DNA of 64,000 nucleotides from Streptomyces roseirectus (GTDB lineage: Bacteria > Actinomycetota > Actinomycetes > Streptomycetales > Streptomycetaceae), in contig NZ_CP060828.1 in assembly GCF_014489635.1 (NCBI RefSeq), forward strand, positions 6,098,001 to 6,162,000, read 5' to 3'. This document shows, one piece after another, positions 1 through 11,500 of the stretch (position 1 is its first letter; each line of letters begins with the position of its first letter). The notes beneath the pieces are model-generated. The model had not been told where the DNA came from and searched no databases. It saw only the letters and a list, made by a program, of their open reading frames with translations. A program made the translations under genes and the position numbers.

Positions 1-384
1 CCGGGGCTTGGTGAGCTTGTAGCAGGTGCCGGAGAGGGTGGAGGAGATCTCCTCCAGGTACACCGGCAGGACCTCGTCGCTCAGACCGAGGGCGGACTTC
101 AGCTCGATGAAGAAGTCCAGCGCGGCGAGCGGGAGTTGGACCCCGTCGCGGGTGCGGGTGATCGAGTCCGCGTCGACCTGCCAGTGATCGAGGGCGCGGC
201 GGACGGCGGTGAAGCGGTACGTGGTGAGGTCGTCGTCGCTGCGGACGAGGTAACTCCCGTTCCGCTCCTCGGGGTTGATGAGGCGTTCGTGGGCGAACTC
301 GGCGAGCGCCTTGCGGATCAGCAGGCGGTTGGCCTTCTCCCAGCGCTCGGGGGAGAGGTGGGCCACGGCGTCGGCGAGGCTCAT
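1..384 (-). CDS. desD: Desferrioxamine synthetase DesD, N-terminal part (cut by window edge)
   Basis: Only the first 128 codons are inside the window; the reading frame stays open to base 1. The start [20 protein letters not shown] and the following region resemble the N-terminus of the IucA/IucC family of NRPS-independent siderophore synthetases. In the des pathway this enzyme condenses and cyclises N-hydroxy-N-succinyl- or acetyl-cadaverine units, using ATP, in the cytoplasm. The ATG (382-384) overlaps the TGA of desC as ATGA, so translation is probably coupled. Identity rests mainly on position as fourth gene after desA, desB and desC. Confidence 0.88.
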   Translation of the reverse strand, partial: MSLADAVAHLSPERWEKANRLLIRKALAEFAHERLINPEERNGSYLVRSDDDLTTYRFTAVRRALDHWQVDADSITRTRDGVQLPLAALDFFIELKSALGLSDEVLPVYLEEISSTLSGTCYKLTKPR

Positions 385-917
385 GCGGTCACCGCCGTCG
401 CCCGCTTCTCGGCGAACTGCTCCCGGGTGCAGAAACTCAGCAACGCTGTCTTCTCCGGCTTCTGGATCACGCGCTCGGGCACGAACCCGACGGCTTCGTT
501 CAGGGCGTGGACGGCTGTGTTGGAGACGTCCGGTTCGACGACGACGCGTCGCACGGCCGGGTCCTCGAAGAGGTGGGCCATGACGGCGGTGAGGACGGCT
601 CGGGTGAAGCCGCTGCGGGGGGTGTCGGTCGCCGGGGTGAGGAAGTGCATGCCGACGTCACCGGGCAACGGGTCGTAGAGGCCGGGGAGTTCGCGGTGGA
701 CGGGGTCGTAGCGCTCCATCACGAAGGCGGGGACGCCGGCCTCCAGACCGAGGAACGCCTCCTGGTGCTCGTCGGCGGCGACGGCCATGTAGGCGCGCTC
801 GATGTCCTCCAGGCGCGCGTCCAGCATCATCCAGTAGGCCGCTTTGGGGTGGGTCAGCCAGGAGTGCAGGAGTTCGGCGTCGGTGAGGGGATCGACCGGC
901 CGGAAGGTGAAGTTCAT
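381..917 (-). CDS. desC: N-hydroxycadaverine acyltransferase (GNAT/IucB type)
   Basis: A 178-residue acyl-CoA acyltransferase of the IucB/RhbD type. It would transfer succinyl or acetyl from CoA to N-hydroxycadaverine, giving the hydroxamate used by DesD. The C-terminal half has a GNAT-like stretch ([20 protein letters not shown], then [13 protein letters not shown]). The ATG at 915-917 overlaps the desB stop (914-916) as ATGA, and its own TGA overlaps the desD start, so desB-desC-desD are tightly coupled. Length is normal for the family. Confidence 0.92.
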   Translation of the reverse strand: MNFTFRPVDPLTDAELLHSWLTHPKAAYWMMLDARLEDIERAYMAVAADEHQEAFLGLEAGVPAFVMERYDPVHRELPGLYDPLPGDVGMHFLTPATDTPRSGFTRAVLTAVMAHLFEDPAVRRVVVEPDVSNTAVHALNEAVGFVPERVIQKPEKTALLSFCTREQFAEKRATAVTA

Positions 918-2182
918 ATCGCGAACTCCTGGAACGCGATCGTCTTCTCCACCGGGTAGTACTCGCGGCCCAGCAGCTCCGCGATGATGCTGCTGTTGCG
1001 GTACGCGCCCATCCCCAGGTCGGGGGAGGTGACGCTGTGCGTGTGCACCCCGGCGTTCTGGAGGAAGACGCCCCGGCCGGTCGTGTCGATCGCGTAGTTG
1101 CGGGCGATGTCGAAGTTGCCGTGGCCGTCGTAGACGAGGCGGTCGCGGATCGGGGCGAGGAAGGCCGGCTCGGTGTATGCGTACCCGGTCGCGAGGACGA
1201 GGCCGTCCGTCGTCAGCTCGAAGTCTGTCTCCTGCTCCTCCTGGCGGAAGCCCAGCGTGTAGCTGCCGTTGTCGTGACGGGCGCTGTTCAGCGAGGAGTT
1301 GGTGAGGAGCCTGGTCGGGACCGGGCCGCCGAGGTTCTTCTGGTAGAGCAGGTCGAAGATCGCGTTGATCAGCTCGCCGTCGATGCCCTTGAAGAGGCCC
1401 TTCTGCTGCGCCGCGAGCCGGTAGCGGGTGGCCTCGGGCAGTGCGCGGAAGTAGTCGATGTACTCCGGGGAGGTCATCTCCAGCGTCAGCTTGGTGTATT
1501 CGAGCGGGAAGAAGCGCGGGGAGCGCGTCACCCAGTTCAGCCGGTAGCCGTGGACGTCGATCTCGCTCAGCAGGTCGTGGTAGATCTCGGCGGCGGACTG
1601 CCCCGAGCCGACCAGCGTGATCGACTCCTTCTTCACCAGCTCCGAACGGTGCTGCACGTAACGGGAGTTGTGGATGAAGTCCCCGCCAAGACCCCGCACG
1701 GCGGCGGGGTGGTACGGCTGCGTGCCGGTGCCCAGGACCAGCTTGCGCGCGCGGTAGACGTCCCCGCCGGTGGTGCGGACGACGTACAACTCGCTCTCGT
1801 ACGTGACCTGTTCGACCGTCGTCGAGAACCGCACGCTGCTCAGCCGGTTCGCGGCCCAGCGGCAGTAGTCGTCGTACTCCACCCGCAGCGGATAGAAGTT
1901 CTCGCGGATGTAGAACGAGTACAACCGGCCTTTCTCCTTCAGGTAGTTGAGGAAGGAGTACGGCGAGGTCGGGTCGGCGAGGGTGACCAGGTCCGACAGG
2001 AACGGGGTCTGGAGGTGGGCGCCGTCGAGGAACATGCCCGCATGCCACTCGAAGTCGGGCTTCGACTCCAGGAAGACGCCGTCGAGTTCGGCGATCGGCT
2101 CGGTCAGGCAGGCGAGGCCGAGGTTGAAGGGGCCGAGGCCGATGCCGACGAAGTCGTAGGTGGTGTCAGGACGCGCGGTCAA
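914..2182 (-). CDS. desB: Cadaverine N-monooxygenase (lysine N6-hydroxylase family)
   Basis: A 422-residue flavin-dependent N-hydroxylating monooxygenase. The N-terminal FAD motif [18 protein letters not shown] is typical of the lysine/ornithine N-hydroxylase family, and an NADPH-binding [14 protein letters not shown] lies near residue 210. The role is hydroxylation of cadaverine to N-hydroxycadaverine. The start appears to be a TTG (2180-2182) seven bases after GGGAGAG. It overlaps the end of desA by 17 bp, so the rare start codon is probably tolerated because of coupling. No better start is visible downstream, because the FAD motif begins about ten codons in. Confidence 0.93.
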   Translation of the reverse strand: MTARPDTTYDFVGIGLGPFNLGLACLTEPIAELDGVFLESKPDFEWHAGMFLDGAHLQTPFLSDLVTLADPTSPYSFLNYLKEKGRLYSFYIRENFYPLRVEYDDYCRWAANRLSSVRFSTTVEQVTYESELYVVRTTGGDVYRARKLVLGTGTQPYHPAAVRGLGGDFIHNSRYVQHRSELVKKESITLVGSGQSAAEIYHDLLSEIDVHGYRLNWVTRSPRFFPLEYTKLTLEMTSPEYIDYFRALPEATRYRLAAQQKGLFKGIDGELINAIFDLLYQKNLGGPVPTRLLTNSSLNSARHDNGSYTLGFRQEEQETDFELTTDGLVLATGYAYTEPAFLAPIRDRLVYDGHGNFDIARNYAIDTTGRGVFLQNAGVHTHSVTSPDLGMGAYRNSSIIAELLGREYYPVEKTIAFQEFAI

Positions 2183-3608
2183 GGGACTCTCCCAGGTACT
2201 GCTCGGCGTGGCCGGCGATCAGGTCGAGGACGGCGGCGATGTCGGCCGGCGTGGTCTCGGGGTTGAGCAGGGTGAACTTGAGGTGGTGCCGGTGGCCGAC
2301 CTTCGTACCCGCGACCACCGCGGCCCCGGACGCGAACAGGGCCTTGCGGGCATACAGGTTGGCCCGGTCGATCTCGGCGGGGTCGGTGACGGCGGCCGGG
2401 ATGTAGCGGAAGACCAGCGTGGACAGCGACGGCTCGACGACGACGTCGAACCGGGGGTCGGCGGCCAGCAGTTTCCAGCCCTCGACGGCCAAGTCGCAGA
2501 CCTCGTCGAAGAGTTGGCCGATGCCGTCGGCGCCCATCGTGCGCAGCGTCATCCACAGCTTGAGCGCGTCGAAGCGGCGGGTCGTCTGGAGGGACTTGTC
2601 GACCTGGTTGGGGATGCGCTCCTGGACCATCCGGCGCGGGTTCAAGTACTCGGCGTGGTAGGTCACGTGACGCAGCGTCGCCGCGTCACGGACCAGGACG
2701 GCGGACGAACTCACCGGCTGGAAGAAGGACTTGTGGTAGTCGACGGTGACGGAGTCGGCGCGCTCGATGCCGTCGATGCGGTCCCGGTACTTCACGCTGG
2801 CCAGCAGCCCGCAGCCGTAGGCCGCGTCGACGTGCAGCCAACTCCCGTACTGGGCACAGAGTTCGGCGATCTCGGGGAGCGGGTCGATGGAGCCGAAGTC
2901 GGTGGTGCCGGCGGTGGCGACGACGGCCATCGGGGTCAGCCCGGCGGCGCGGCAGCGCTCCAGCTCACGGGCCAGGGCCACCGTCCGCATGCGCTTGTCG
3001 TGGTCGACGGGGATCGAGACGACCGCGTCGGGGGACAGGCCGAGGAGTTTGGCGGACTTCTTCACGCTGAAGTGGCTGACCTCGGAGGCGAAGACGCGCA
3101 GGTCGGCGAGGTCGCCCGCCTTGGCCTCCTCGCGGGCCAGCAGCAGCGCCTGGAGGTTGGACTGGGTGCCGCCGGAGGTGAAGACGCCGTCGGCGGCCTC
3201 GCCGAGGCCGATGCGCTCGGTCGTCCAGTCGATCAGTTTGCGCTCGATCAGGGTGCCGCCCGCCGACTGGTCCCAGGTGTCCAGCGAGGAGTTGACCGCG
3301 CTCAGGACGGCCTCGCCGAGCACCGCGGGTATGACGACCGGGCAGTTGAGGTGGGCGAGGTAGCGGGGGTGGTGGAAGTAGACCGCGTCCCGGAGGTAGA
3401 CCTCCTCCAACTCGTCGAGGACCGCCGCCGTGTCGTGCAGCGGCTTGTCGAGGTCGATCCGGTCGATGCGGGGGGCGAGGGCGTCGACCGTGACTCCGGT
3501 GAACGGGCGGTCGGTGGCGGCGAGTCTGGCGGCCACCCGTGCCACTCCGTCGGTCACGGAGCGGCGGTACTGCTCCGCGGTCGTGTCGTTGAGCAGGTGC
3601 GAGCGCAT
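2166..3608 (-). CDS. desA: Lysine decarboxylase, first enzyme of desferrioxamine synthesis
   Basis: A 480-residue PLP-dependent decarboxylase of the group II (DDC/GAD-like) family. The PLP lysine lies in [13 protein letters not shown] and a histidine-bearing stretch HVDAAYG precedes it. It would convert L-lysine to cadaverine, the building block of desferrioxamines. The ATG at 3606-3608 has a strong GGAGG seven bases upstream. It is the first gene of desABCD, and the only promoter-like element upstream is the iron box at 3680-3698, so iron repression by a DmdR/IdeR-type regulator is expected. Confidence 0.95.
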   Translation of the reverse strand: MRSHLLNDTTAEQYRRSVTDGVARVAARLAATDRPFTGVTVDALAPRIDRIDLDKPLHDTAAVLDELEEVYLRDAVYFHHPRYLAHLNCPVVIPAVLGEAVLSAVNSSLDTWDQSAGGTLIERKLIDWTTERIGLGEAADGVFTSGGTQSNLQALLLAREEAKAGDLADLRVFASEVSHFSVKKSAKLLGLSPDAVVSIPVDHDKRMRTVALARELERCRAAGLTPMAVVATAGTTDFGSIDPLPEIAELCAQYGSWLHVDAAYGCGLLASVKYRDRIDGIERADSVTVDYHKSFFQPVSSSAVLVRDAATLRHVTYHAEYLNPRRMVQERIPNQVDKSLQTTRRFDALKLWMTLRTMGADGIGQLFDEVCDLAVEGWKLLAADPRFDVVVEPSLSTLVFRYIPAAVTDPAEIDRANLYARKALFASGAAVVAGTKVGHRHHLKFTLLNPETTPADIAAVLDLIAGHAEQYLGESLDRAS

Positions 3609-3679
3609 GCGGGGTCCTCCGGGGGAAGGGGACGGCGGCGGCGTGGGGGGTGATCGGGGGCGATCAGAAGTGATCGAAG

Positions 3680-3698
3680 TAAGGTTAGCCTAACCTAA
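3680..3698. promoter_or_regulatory. Iron box upstream of desA
   Basis: The 19-mer TAAGGTTAGCCTAACCTAA has perfect AGGTTAG / CTAACCT arms around a central C at 3689. It lies 72 bases upstream of the desA start. It matches the known actinobacterial DmdR1/IdeR/DtxR operator (TTAGGTTAGGCTAACCTAA type). Repression of desABCD under iron-replete conditions follows from this. Confidence 0.93.
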
Positions 3699-3772
3699 GT
3701 TTGCTGTTCGAAATCGCGACCGTCCCGTGACCGTGATCACGTTTGACGCCGGAGTCGACGGCAGAGGGAGCG

Positions 3773-4585
3773 TTACTCCCCGGCTGCCCTCAACTCCTCC
3801 TCGGACATTCCCCGCCGCCAATAACCGACGAAGGTGACCCGGCGCCGGTCGATCCCGCGTTCCTGGACGAAATGCCGGCGCAACGCCTTCACGGAACCGG
3901 ATTCCCCGGCGATCCACACGTACGGGAATGCGGCGTCCGGCAGTACGGCCGTCCGCAGATTCTCCAGGGAATCCTCGCCGACCAGCCAATTGATCTCGGT
4001 GTCGGGAGGTGTGGTCAGTTGAATGACGTCGGACACGTCGTCGACCTCTATCCACGCCCGCACCCGCCGCGTACCGGGAAGTGCCTCAAGAATCGCGGCG
4101 ATCGCGGGAAGTGCGGTCGCATCGCCCCACAGGATGATGAGATCGGCGTCCTCGGGCGCCCGGAAGCGGATCGCCCGGTTGTCGGCGACGGCGGGCCCCA
4201 GCAGCACGACCCGGTCACCGGGGACGGCCCGCTCGGCCCACGCGGACGCCGGCCCGGCGGGCGTGTGGAGCACGAAGTCGACGTCGATCTCGTCGGGCCC
4301 GCGCCGCAGCTCACGCAGGGTGTACGAGCGCATCACGGCCCGCACGTCGGCGGGGAGGTCGCGCCAGCCCTGCCACCAGCCGTCGCCGAGTTCGATCGGC
4401 ACCTGGGGCTCGCGCTGGCCGGGGTGGGGGACGAACAGCGACAGCGACTGGTCGTACCCGAGGGAATGGAAATGCCGGAGATCGTCCCCGGCGAAAGAGA
4501 CGCGCACGAGGGACGGCGAAATCCGCCGGGTCCGTGTCACGTGGAGGGAGAAGAAACGGAACGGGGACCCGGCGGAATCGGTCAT
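3773..4585 (-). CDS. desF: Siderophore-interacting protein, probable ferrioxamine reductase
   Basis: A 270-residue protein of the siderophore-interacting (SIP/ViuB) family. The FAD-binding RSYTLRELRR lies near residue 88, and a C-terminal NAD(P)H-type domain ends with the family hallmark GYWRRG. The family reduces ferric siderophores to release Fe2+ in the cytoplasm. It starts 7 bases after the desE stop and so is co-transcribed with the ferrioxamine-binding lipoprotein, which fits uptake followed by iron release. Confidence 0.9.
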   Translation of the reverse strand: MTDSAGSPFRFFSLHVTRTRRISPSLVRVSFAGDDLRHFHSLGYDQSLSLFVPHPGQREPQVPIELGDGWWQGWRDLPADVRAVMRSYTLRELRRGPDEIDVDFVLHTPAGPASAWAERAVPGDRVVLLGPAVADNRAIRFRAPEDADLIILWGDATALPAIAAILEALPGTRRVRAWIEVDDVSDVIQLTTPPDTEINWLVGEDSLENLRTAVLPDAAFPYVWIAGESGSVKALRRHFVQERGIDRRRVTFVGYWRRGMSEEELRAAGE

Positions 4586-4592
4586 GCGGAAA

Positions 4593-5651
4593 TCACGCGA
4601 CCTTCTTGGCCTTCTCGATGGCGGCCGCCAGGTTTTCCAGGAGCGGCGCGCACTTGTCGTACGACAGAATCGGCTCGGGCGACCGCGCGATGACCTGACC
4701 GGCCTTGACGGCGGGCAGCTTCTTCCACGTCTCCTTGGTGATCGCCGAAGGCTGGATCGCGGAGGTCCGGTCGTCCATCAGAATGAGGTCGGCCGGGTAT
4801 TTGTCGACGTTCTCCCAACTGAGCGGTTCGAACCAGCCGCCGCTCGCCTTGAGGACGTCCGCCGGAGGCTCGACGAAGTTCACGCCGAGCGCCTTGAAGT
4901 ACTCCAGGTCGATGGAGAGATTGCTACCGGAAACGTAGAACAGCTCGGCGCTGGCGGAACCGGCGAGGACCTTGATGCCGGGGTTGGCCTTGGTGGCGGC
5001 GCGCAGCCGGGCCGCGGCGTCCTCGAAGCGCTTCTTCGCGGCGGTCACCTTCGCGGCCGTCATGTCGGCGCCCAGGGACTCGGCCAGCTCCCACATGCGC
5101 TCCAGCGGCGCGGTGAGCTGACGGTCGTACACCGAGATGCCGACGCTGGGCGCCAGCTTGGCGATCTTGTCCTTGGACGCCTCGGGGACGTACCAGAGGG
5201 TGCCGGCGGTGTCGAACATGGTGGTGACCAGGACGTCCGGCGCGAGGGCGGCGTACTTCTCGACGTTGAACTCGTCCCAGACGTTGCCCAGGATCTCGAC
5301 CTTCGAGACGTCCATGTCGCCGGCCTGGACGTCGGCCTTGCCGGCGGACGTCTTCGTCGGGCCGAAGACGCCCTTGACCTGGATGCCGTAGTCGAACAGG
5401 GCGGCGCCGACGCCCGTGAAGGCGACGATCGTCGAGGGGGTCCTGTCGAGCTTCACGGTCGTGCCGCGGTCGTCCTTGAACGTCCACGGGCCGGACTTGG
5501 CGGCGTTCGCCCCCGGGCCCGTCGACGCGTCGGAGCCACCGCTTTTCGCGCCGTCGTCCCCGCAGGCGGCGAGGGCGGCTCCGAGGCCGAGGGCGCCGCC
5601 GGCGGCGAGGAGGCCGCGGCGGGTCGGGTGGGTGGCTCTGGCGTTGGGCAT
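4593..5651 (-). CDS. desE: Ferrioxamine-binding lipoprotein (ABC transporter SBP)
   Basis: A 352-residue FecB/FhuD-type iron-siderophore-binding lipoprotein. The N-terminus shows a twin-arginine-like TRRGLLAAGG followed by the lipobox LAAC, so it is probably a Tat-exported lipoprotein. The periplasmic-binding domain starts at about residue 60 (PSTIVAFTGVGAALFDYGIQ). I chose ATG at 5651 rather than the GTG at 5684 because it puts the RR motif about 10 residues in. It is the first gene of desE-desF, with an iron box 51 bases upstream. No permease or ATPase gene is adjacent, so it must use a transporter encoded elsewhere. Confidence 0.91.
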   Translation of the reverse strand: MPNARATHPTRRGLLAAGGALGLGAALAACGDDGAKSGGSDASTGPGANAAKSGPWTFKDDRGTTVKLDRTPSTIVAFTGVGAALFDYGIQVKGVFGPTKTSAGKADVQAGDMDVSKVEILGNVWDEFNVEKYAALAPDVLVTTMFDTAGTLWYVPEASKDKIAKLAPSVGISVYDRQLTAPLERMWELAESLGADMTAAKVTAAKKRFEDAAARLRAATKANPGIKVLAGSASAELFYVSGSNLSIDLEYFKALGVNFVEPPADVLKASGGWFEPLSWENVDKYPADLILMDDRTSAIQPSAITKETWKKLPAVKAGQVIARSPEPILSYDKCAPLLENLAAAIEKAKKVA

Positions 5652-5701
5652 GAGTGGGGCTGCTTTCGGACGTGCGGGGATCACCGCCGGACAGATCGAA
5701 G

Positions 5702-5720
5702 GTAGGTTAGCCTAACCTCA
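5702..5720. promoter_or_regulatory. Iron box upstream of desE
   Basis: The 19-mer GTAGGTTAGCCTAACCTCA has the same perfect AGGTTAG-C-CTAACCT core as the desA box, centred at 5711 and 51 bases upstream of the desE ATG. This predicts that uptake (desEF) and synthesis (desABCD) are repressed together by iron through a DmdR/IdeR-type protein. Confidence 0.92.
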
Positions 5721-5785
5721 GTCGATGTTCCTAGGGGTGGTCGCCTTGGATCGAAAGCTATGTGCGGCCTGTGGGTCGCGTGTTG

Positions 5786-6946
5786 TCAGCTCACCAAGCC
5801 CAACTCCCTTGCAATCAACATCCGTTGCACCTCGCTCGTGCCCTCGCCGATCTCCAGGATCTTCGAATCGCGCCACATCCGGGCCACCGGGTACTCGTTC
5901 ATGAAGCCGTAGCCGCCGTGGATCTGCGTCGCGTCGCGCGCATTGTCGACCGCGACCGTCGAGGAGTGCAGCTTCGCCAGCGCCGCCTCCTTCTTGAAGG
6001 GCTCGCCCGCCACCAGCCGGGCCGCCGCGTCCCGCCACGCCAGGCGCGCGGTGTGCGCCTTCAGCTCCATGTCGGCGATCTTGAACTGGATGGCCTGGTT
6101 GGCGCCGATCGGCCGCCCGAACGCCTCGCGCTCCTTCGCGTACTTCACCGACTCGTCGACGCAGCCCTGCGCGAGGCCCGTCGCCAGCGCGGCGATCGCG
6201 ATCCGGCCCTCGTCCAGGATGCGCAGGAACTGCGCGTAGCCACGGCCGAGTTCACCGAGCAGGTTCGCGGCGGGCACGCGCACGTCCGCGAAGGACAGCT
6301 CGCGGGTGTCCGAGGCGTTCCAGCCGACCTTCGAGTAGGGGGCGGCGACCGTGAAGCCCGGCGTGCCCGACGGGACGATGATCGAGGAGATCAGCGGCTT
6401 GCCGTCCGGCTTGCGGCCGGTGACCGCCGTGACCGTCACCAGCCCCGTGATGTCCGTGCCCGAGTTGGTGATGAAGCACTTGGTGCCGTTGATCACCCAT
6501 TCGTCCGTCTCCGGGTCGAGGCGGGCCGTCGTGCGCGTCGCGCCCGCGTCGCTGCCGCCGTCCGGCTCGGTCAGGCCGAAGGCGCCCAGGAGTTCGCCCG
6601 CGCACAGGCGCGGCAGCCACGTGCGCTTCTGCTCGTCCGTGCCGAACAGGTGGATCGGCATCGCGCCCAGGGAGACGCCCGCCTCCAGGGTGATCGCCAC
6701 CGACGAGTCGACGCGCGCCAGCTCCTCCAGCGCGACGCCCAGCGCCAGGTAGTCGCCGCCCATGCCGCCGTACTCCTCGGGAAACGGCAGGCCGAACAGG
6801 CCCATGCGGCCCATCTCGCGGACGATCTCGTACGGGAACTCGTGCCGTTCGTAGAAGTCGCCGATCTTGGGAGCCACGACGTCGTGCGCGAACTCCTCGA
6901 CCGTGCGGCGGAGTTCTTCCAGCTCGGGGGAGAGGCGGTAGTCCAT
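5786..6946 (-). CDS. acdH: Acyl-CoA dehydrogenase, AcdH-like (branched-chain amino-acid catabolism)
   Basis: A 386-residue FAD-dependent acyl-CoA dehydrogenase with all family blocks: FGLTEPDGGSDAG, WVINGTKCFITNSG, QIHGGYGFMNEYPVARMWRD. Glu368 lies in IGEGTSE, the place of the MCAD/SCAD catalytic glutamate. Isovaleryl-CoA dehydrogenases of the human type have a non-acidic residue there. This suggests a broad short/branched-chain enzyme like streptomycete AcdH rather than a strict isovaleryl-CoA dehydrogenase. The start has AAGGA six bases upstream and shares one base with the stop of the HMG-CoA lyase gene (TGATG). It is the last gene of the leucine-type operon. Confidence 0.88.
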   Translation of the reverse strand: MDYRLSPELEELRRTVEEFAHDVVAPKIGDFYERHEFPYEIVREMGRMGLFGLPFPEEYGGMGGDYLALGVALEELARVDSSVAITLEAGVSLGAMPIHLFGTDEQKRTWLPRLCAGELLGAFGLTEPDGGSDAGATRTTARLDPETDEWVINGTKCFITNSGTDITGLVTVTAVTGRKPDGKPLISSIIVPSGTPGFTVAAPYSKVGWNASDTRELSFADVRVPAANLLGELGRGYAQFLRILDEGRIAIAALATGLAQGCVDESVKYAKEREAFGRPIGANQAIQFKIADMELKAHTARLAWRDAAARLVAGEPFKKEAALAKLHSSTVAVDNARDATQIHGGYGFMNEYPVARMWRDSKILEIGEGTSEVQRMLIARELGLVS

Positions 6947-7881
6947 CACTGTTCCTTGTGGGAGAGGGCGCGGACGGTTCGGGACGGGCTGGGGCGGCCC
7001 AGATGACCGGCCATCCACGCGCTCGTGGCGACGAGGCGGCCGAGGTCGGTGCCGGTGTCGATCCCGAGGCCCTGGAGCATCCACACGAGGTCTTCGGTGG
7101 CGAGGTTCCCGGTGGCCGACCTGGCGAACGGGCAGCCGCCCAGGCCGCCCGCTGAGGCGTCGACGGTGGTGACGCCGTGCTGGAGCGCGGCCAGGGTGTT
7201 GGCGAGGGCCTGGCCGTACGTGTCGTGGAAGTGGACGGCCAGCGCGGGAGTGGGGACGCCGGCGTCGTTCAGGGCCGTCAGGAGGGCGCGTACGTGGCCC
7301 GCCGTCGCGACGCCGATCGTGTCGCCGAGGCTCAGCTCGTCGCAGCCCATGTCGTACAGGGCCTTGGCGACCCTGACGACCTGGGGGATCGGGACGGGGC
7401 CCTCCCAGGGGTCGCCGAAGCACATCGAGAGGTAGCCGCGGACGTGCGCCTGACGGTCCTTCGCCCGGGTGACGACCGGGTCGAACATCGCCAGGGACTC
7501 GTCGACCGTGCGGTTGAGGTTGGCCTTGGCGAAGGACTCCGTGACGCTGGCGAAGACGGCGATCCTGCGCGCGCCGAGGGCGAGGGCCCGGTCGAGGCCG
7601 CGGTCGTTGGGGACCAACACCGGCAGATCCACGGGGAGTTCGCTCACCCGCGGGAACAGGGCCTCCGCGTCCGCCAGTTGGGGGACCCACTCGGGGCGGA
7701 CGAAACTCGTCGCCTCGATGGTGGTCAGGCCCGCGTCCGCCAGGCGATGGATGAACTCCGCCTTGACCTCCGTCGGGACGGTCGTCTTCTCGTTCTGGAG
7801 GCCGTCCCTGGCGCCGACCTCGTGGATGCGGACGCGCGCGGGGAGGCCGTTCGCCGGGACCGTCATGGGGAGTTCAGGCAT
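6946..7881 (-). CDS. Hydroxymethylglutaryl-CoA lyase
   Basis: A 311-residue HMGL-like TIM-barrel lyase. The motifs [11 protein letters not shown] near the N-terminus, metal-binding [12 protein letters not shown], and GLGGCPFA with the catalytic cysteine are all present. It splits 3-hydroxy-3-methylglutaryl-CoA into acetoacetate and acetyl-CoA, the last step of leucine breakdown. The start MPELPMTV (7879-7881) has GAGGAGG about 6 bases upstream and overlaps the carboxylase alpha gene by 8 bp. An in-frame start 15 codons earlier lacks an RBS. Its presence supports methylcrotonyl-CoA as the substrate of the neighbouring carboxylase. Confidence 0.93.
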   Translation of the reverse strand: MPELPMTVPANGLPARVRIHEVGARDGLQNEKTTVPTEVKAEFIHRLADAGLTTIEATSFVRPEWVPQLADAEALFPRVSELPVDLPVLVPNDRGLDRALALGARRIAVFASVTESFAKANLNRTVDESLAMFDPVVTRAKDRQAHVRGYLSMCFGDPWEGPVPIPQVVRVAKALYDMGCDELSLGDTIGVATAGHVRALLTALNDAGVPTPALAVHFHDTYGQALANTLAALQHGVTTVDASAGGLGGCPFARSATGNLATEDLVWMLQGLGIDTGTDLGRLVATSAWMAGHLGRPSPSRTVRALSHKEQ

Positions 7882-9793
7882 CGGGGGCCTCCTCAAAGGG
7901 CGTCACCACGGCGAGGACCTGGTCCATGGCGACCGTCGTGCCCGGGGTGACGTCCAGCTCGGTGACCGTGCCCGCGTGCGGGGCCGCGATGACGTGCTCC
8001 ATCTTCATCGCCTCGACGACCAGCAGGCTCTGGCCCGCGGTGACCTCGTCGCCCTGCGCGACCTTGACGACCGTGACCGTGCCGGGCATGGGGGCGGTGA
8101 GGGCGTCGGCGCCCGCGCGGGTGGTGGCCGTGAGGGAGGCGGCGACGGGGTCGTGGTCGCGGACGTGCCAGGCGTCGCCGTCGCGGCCGAGCCAGTCGCC
8201 CGCGCGGTGGAAGGTGTGGCGGAGGCCGTCGAGGGTGACGCAGACCTGGTCGGCGGTGACGGTGTGGGTCCCGCGCGGGGTGTATGCCAGGGGGTCCCGC
8301 ACGGCCAGGTGGAAGGCGGCCGGCTTCGGCTCGCCGCCCATGCGCCAGCCGCTGGGGACGGAGAAGGGGTCGACCCAGCCGTCGCTGTGCGGCGTGAGCG
8401 CGTCCAGGCGTACGGCCGCCGCCGCCTCGTACACCTCCTCCGGCACGTCGTCGGAGACCAGCTCGTCCACCACGCGCTCGACGAGCCCGGTGTCCAGCTC
8501 GCCCGCGACGACCGCCGGGTGGGCGAGGAGGCGGCGCAGGAAGCCCGCGTTGGTCTGTACGCCCAGGGTGACCGTCTCCGCGAGGGCCGCGCGGAGCTTG
8601 CGCAGCGCCGTCTCGCGGTCGGGCCCGTACACGACGACCTTGGCGAGCATCGGGTCGTACAGGCTGCCCACCTCGGTGCCCTCGCTGAGCCCGGAGTCGG
8701 TGCGGACGCCGTCGCCCTCGGGCTCGCGCAGCCTCAGGACCGTCCCGCCGGACGGGAGGAACCCGCGCGCGGGGACCTCGGCGCAGATCCGCGCCTCCAC
8801 CGCGTGCCCCGTCAGGGCGACGTCGTCCTGGGTGAACGCCAGCTTCTCCCCGGCCGCGACCCGCAGCTGCCACTCCACCAGGTCGAGGCCGGTGACGAGT
8901 TCGGTCACCGGGTGCTCCACCTGGAGGCGGGTGTTCATCTCCATGAAGTAGTACTGCGACGCGTCGGCGCCCGGGACGATGAACTCGACCGTCCCCGCGC
9001 CCACGTACCCGCACGAGCGCGCCGCCTGCACCGCCGCCTCGCCCATCGCCGCGCGCGCGGCGGCGTCGAGGAACACCGAGGGGGCCTCCTCGATGACCTT
9101 CTGGTGGCGCCGCTGGAGGGAGCACTCGCGCTCGCCGAGGTGGACGACGCCGCCGTGCCCGTCGGCCAGGATCTGGATCTCGATGTGGCGGGGGCGGTCG
9201 ATCCAGCGCTCGACCAGGAGCGTGTCGTCGCCGAAGGAGGCGCGGGCCTCGCGGCGGGCGGCGGCGATCTCGTCGTCCAGGGCGGACAGGTCGCGCACCA
9301 GGCGCATGCCCTTGCCGCCGCCGCCCGCGCTGGGCTTGAGCAGCACGGGCGCGCCCAACGCGCGCGCGGCGTCGGCGAGCTGCGGGTCGCGCCCGCCGGG
9401 GACGACGGGGACGCCGGCCGCCTCGACGGTCTCCTTGGCGCGGATCTTGTCGCCCATCAGGGCGATCGCCTCGGCGGGCGGCCCGATGAACACGAGCCCC
9501 GCCTCGGCGCACGCGCGCGCGAAGGCCGCGTTCTCCGCGAGGAACCCGTACCCGGGGTGGACCGCTTGCGCGCCGGTGCGGGCGGCGGCCTCCAGGATGC
9601 GCTCGGCGGACAGGTAGCTCTCCGCCGCGGGCGCCGGGCCGAGCCGGACCGCCGTGTCGGCCTCGCGCACGTGCCGCGCGTCCGCGTCGGCATCCGAGTA
9701 CACGGCGACCGAGCGGACGCCCAGCGCGCGGAGCGTACGGATGACACGGACGGCGATCTCGCCCCGGTTGGCGACGAGGACGGTGTCGAACAT
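7874..9793 (-). CDS. Acyl-CoA (probably 3-methylcrotonyl-CoA) carboxylase alpha subunit: biotin carboxylase + BCCP
   Basis: A 639-residue protein with a biotin carboxylase domain ([20 protein letters not shown]), ATP-grasp [11 protein letters not shown], active-site [14 protein letters not shown], and a C-terminal biotinyl domain with [10 protein letters not shown]. It carboxylates its own biotin using ATP and bicarbonate and passes CO2 to the beta subunit. ATG 9793 gives the family-typical MFDTVLV start. A GTG three codons upstream (9802) overlaps the beta stop as GTGA and is a real alternative. Length is close to other MCC alpha subunits, longer than plain AccC. Confidence 0.92.
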   Translation of the reverse strand: MFDTVLVANRGEIAVRVIRTLRALGVRSVAVYSDADADARHVREADTAVRLGPAPAAESYLSAERILEAAARTGAQAVHPGYGFLAENAAFARACAEAGLVFIGPPAEAIALMGDKIRAKETVEAAGVPVVPGGRDPQLADAARALGAPVLLKPSAGGGGKGMRLVRDLSALDDEIAAARREARASFGDDTLLVERWIDRPRHIEIQILADGHGGVVHLGERECSLQRRHQKVIEEAPSVFLDAAARAAMGEAAVQAARSCGYVGAGTVEFIVPGADASQYYFMEMNTRLQVEHPVTELVTGLDLVEWQLRVAAGEKLAFTQDDVALTGHAVEARICAEVPARGFLPSGGTVLRLREPEGDGVRTDSGLSEGTEVGSLYDPMLAKVVVYGPDRETALRKLRAALAETVTLGVQTNAGFLRRLLAHPAVVAGELDTGLVERVVDELVSDDVPEEVYEAAAAVRLDALTPHSDGWVDPFSVPSGWRMGGEPKPAAFHLAVRDPLAYTPRGTHTVTADQVCVTLDGLRHTFHRAGDWLGRDGDAWHVRDHDPVAASLTATTRAGADALTAPMPGTVTVVKVAQGDEVTAGQSLLVVEAMKMEHVIAAPHAGTVTELDVTPGTTVAMDQVLAVVTPFEEAPDA

Positions 9794-9798
9794 GGGCC

Positions 9799-11415
<1,617 letters not shown>

Positions 11416-11433
11416 CTCGCGCTCCCCTCCGCA

Positions 11434-11449
11434 GTTAATGAGCGTTAAC
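11434..11449. promoter_or_regulatory. Candidate TetR operator 1
   Basis: The 16-mer GTTAATGAGCGTTAAC is an inverted repeat lying 18 bases upstream of the carboxylase beta start. It has the same design as the site at 11463-11478 (GTTAAYGAGCGYTAAC). Two copies in an 85-bp divergent intergenic region next to a TetR gene make it a probable operator of that protein. Confidence 0.75.
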
Positions 11450-11462
11450 CCATGGCCTCCAT

Positions 11463-11478
11463 GTTAACGAGCGCTAAC
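11463..11478. promoter_or_regulatory. Candidate TetR operator 2
   Basis: The 16-mer GTTAACGAGCGCTAAC is the second copy of the GTTAAYGAGCGYTAAC palindrome, 29 bases start to start from the first. It overlaps the proposed -35 box of the tetR promoter (TTAACG, 11464-11469), which predicts autorepression. Confidence 0.75.
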
Positions 11479-11493
11479 AAGCCTGTCTAGAAT
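11464..11493 (+). promoter_or_regulatory. Probable promoter of the TetR gene, leaderless transcript
   Basis: A -10 box TAGAAT (11488-11493) is 18 bases after TTAACG. The ATG at 11501 lies only 8 bases beyond the -10, and no Shine-Dalgarno sequence is visible in TCGATTTC before it. This arrangement fits leaderless translation, which is common in Streptomyces. Confidence 0.55.
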
Positions 11494-11500
11494 CGATTTC

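Noticed and set aside
2160..3653. Long plus-strand open frame opposite desA
   Set aside because: Antisense shadow; composition VGG/ADR-rich without motifs, while desA has full PLP-enzyme motifs and an RBS.
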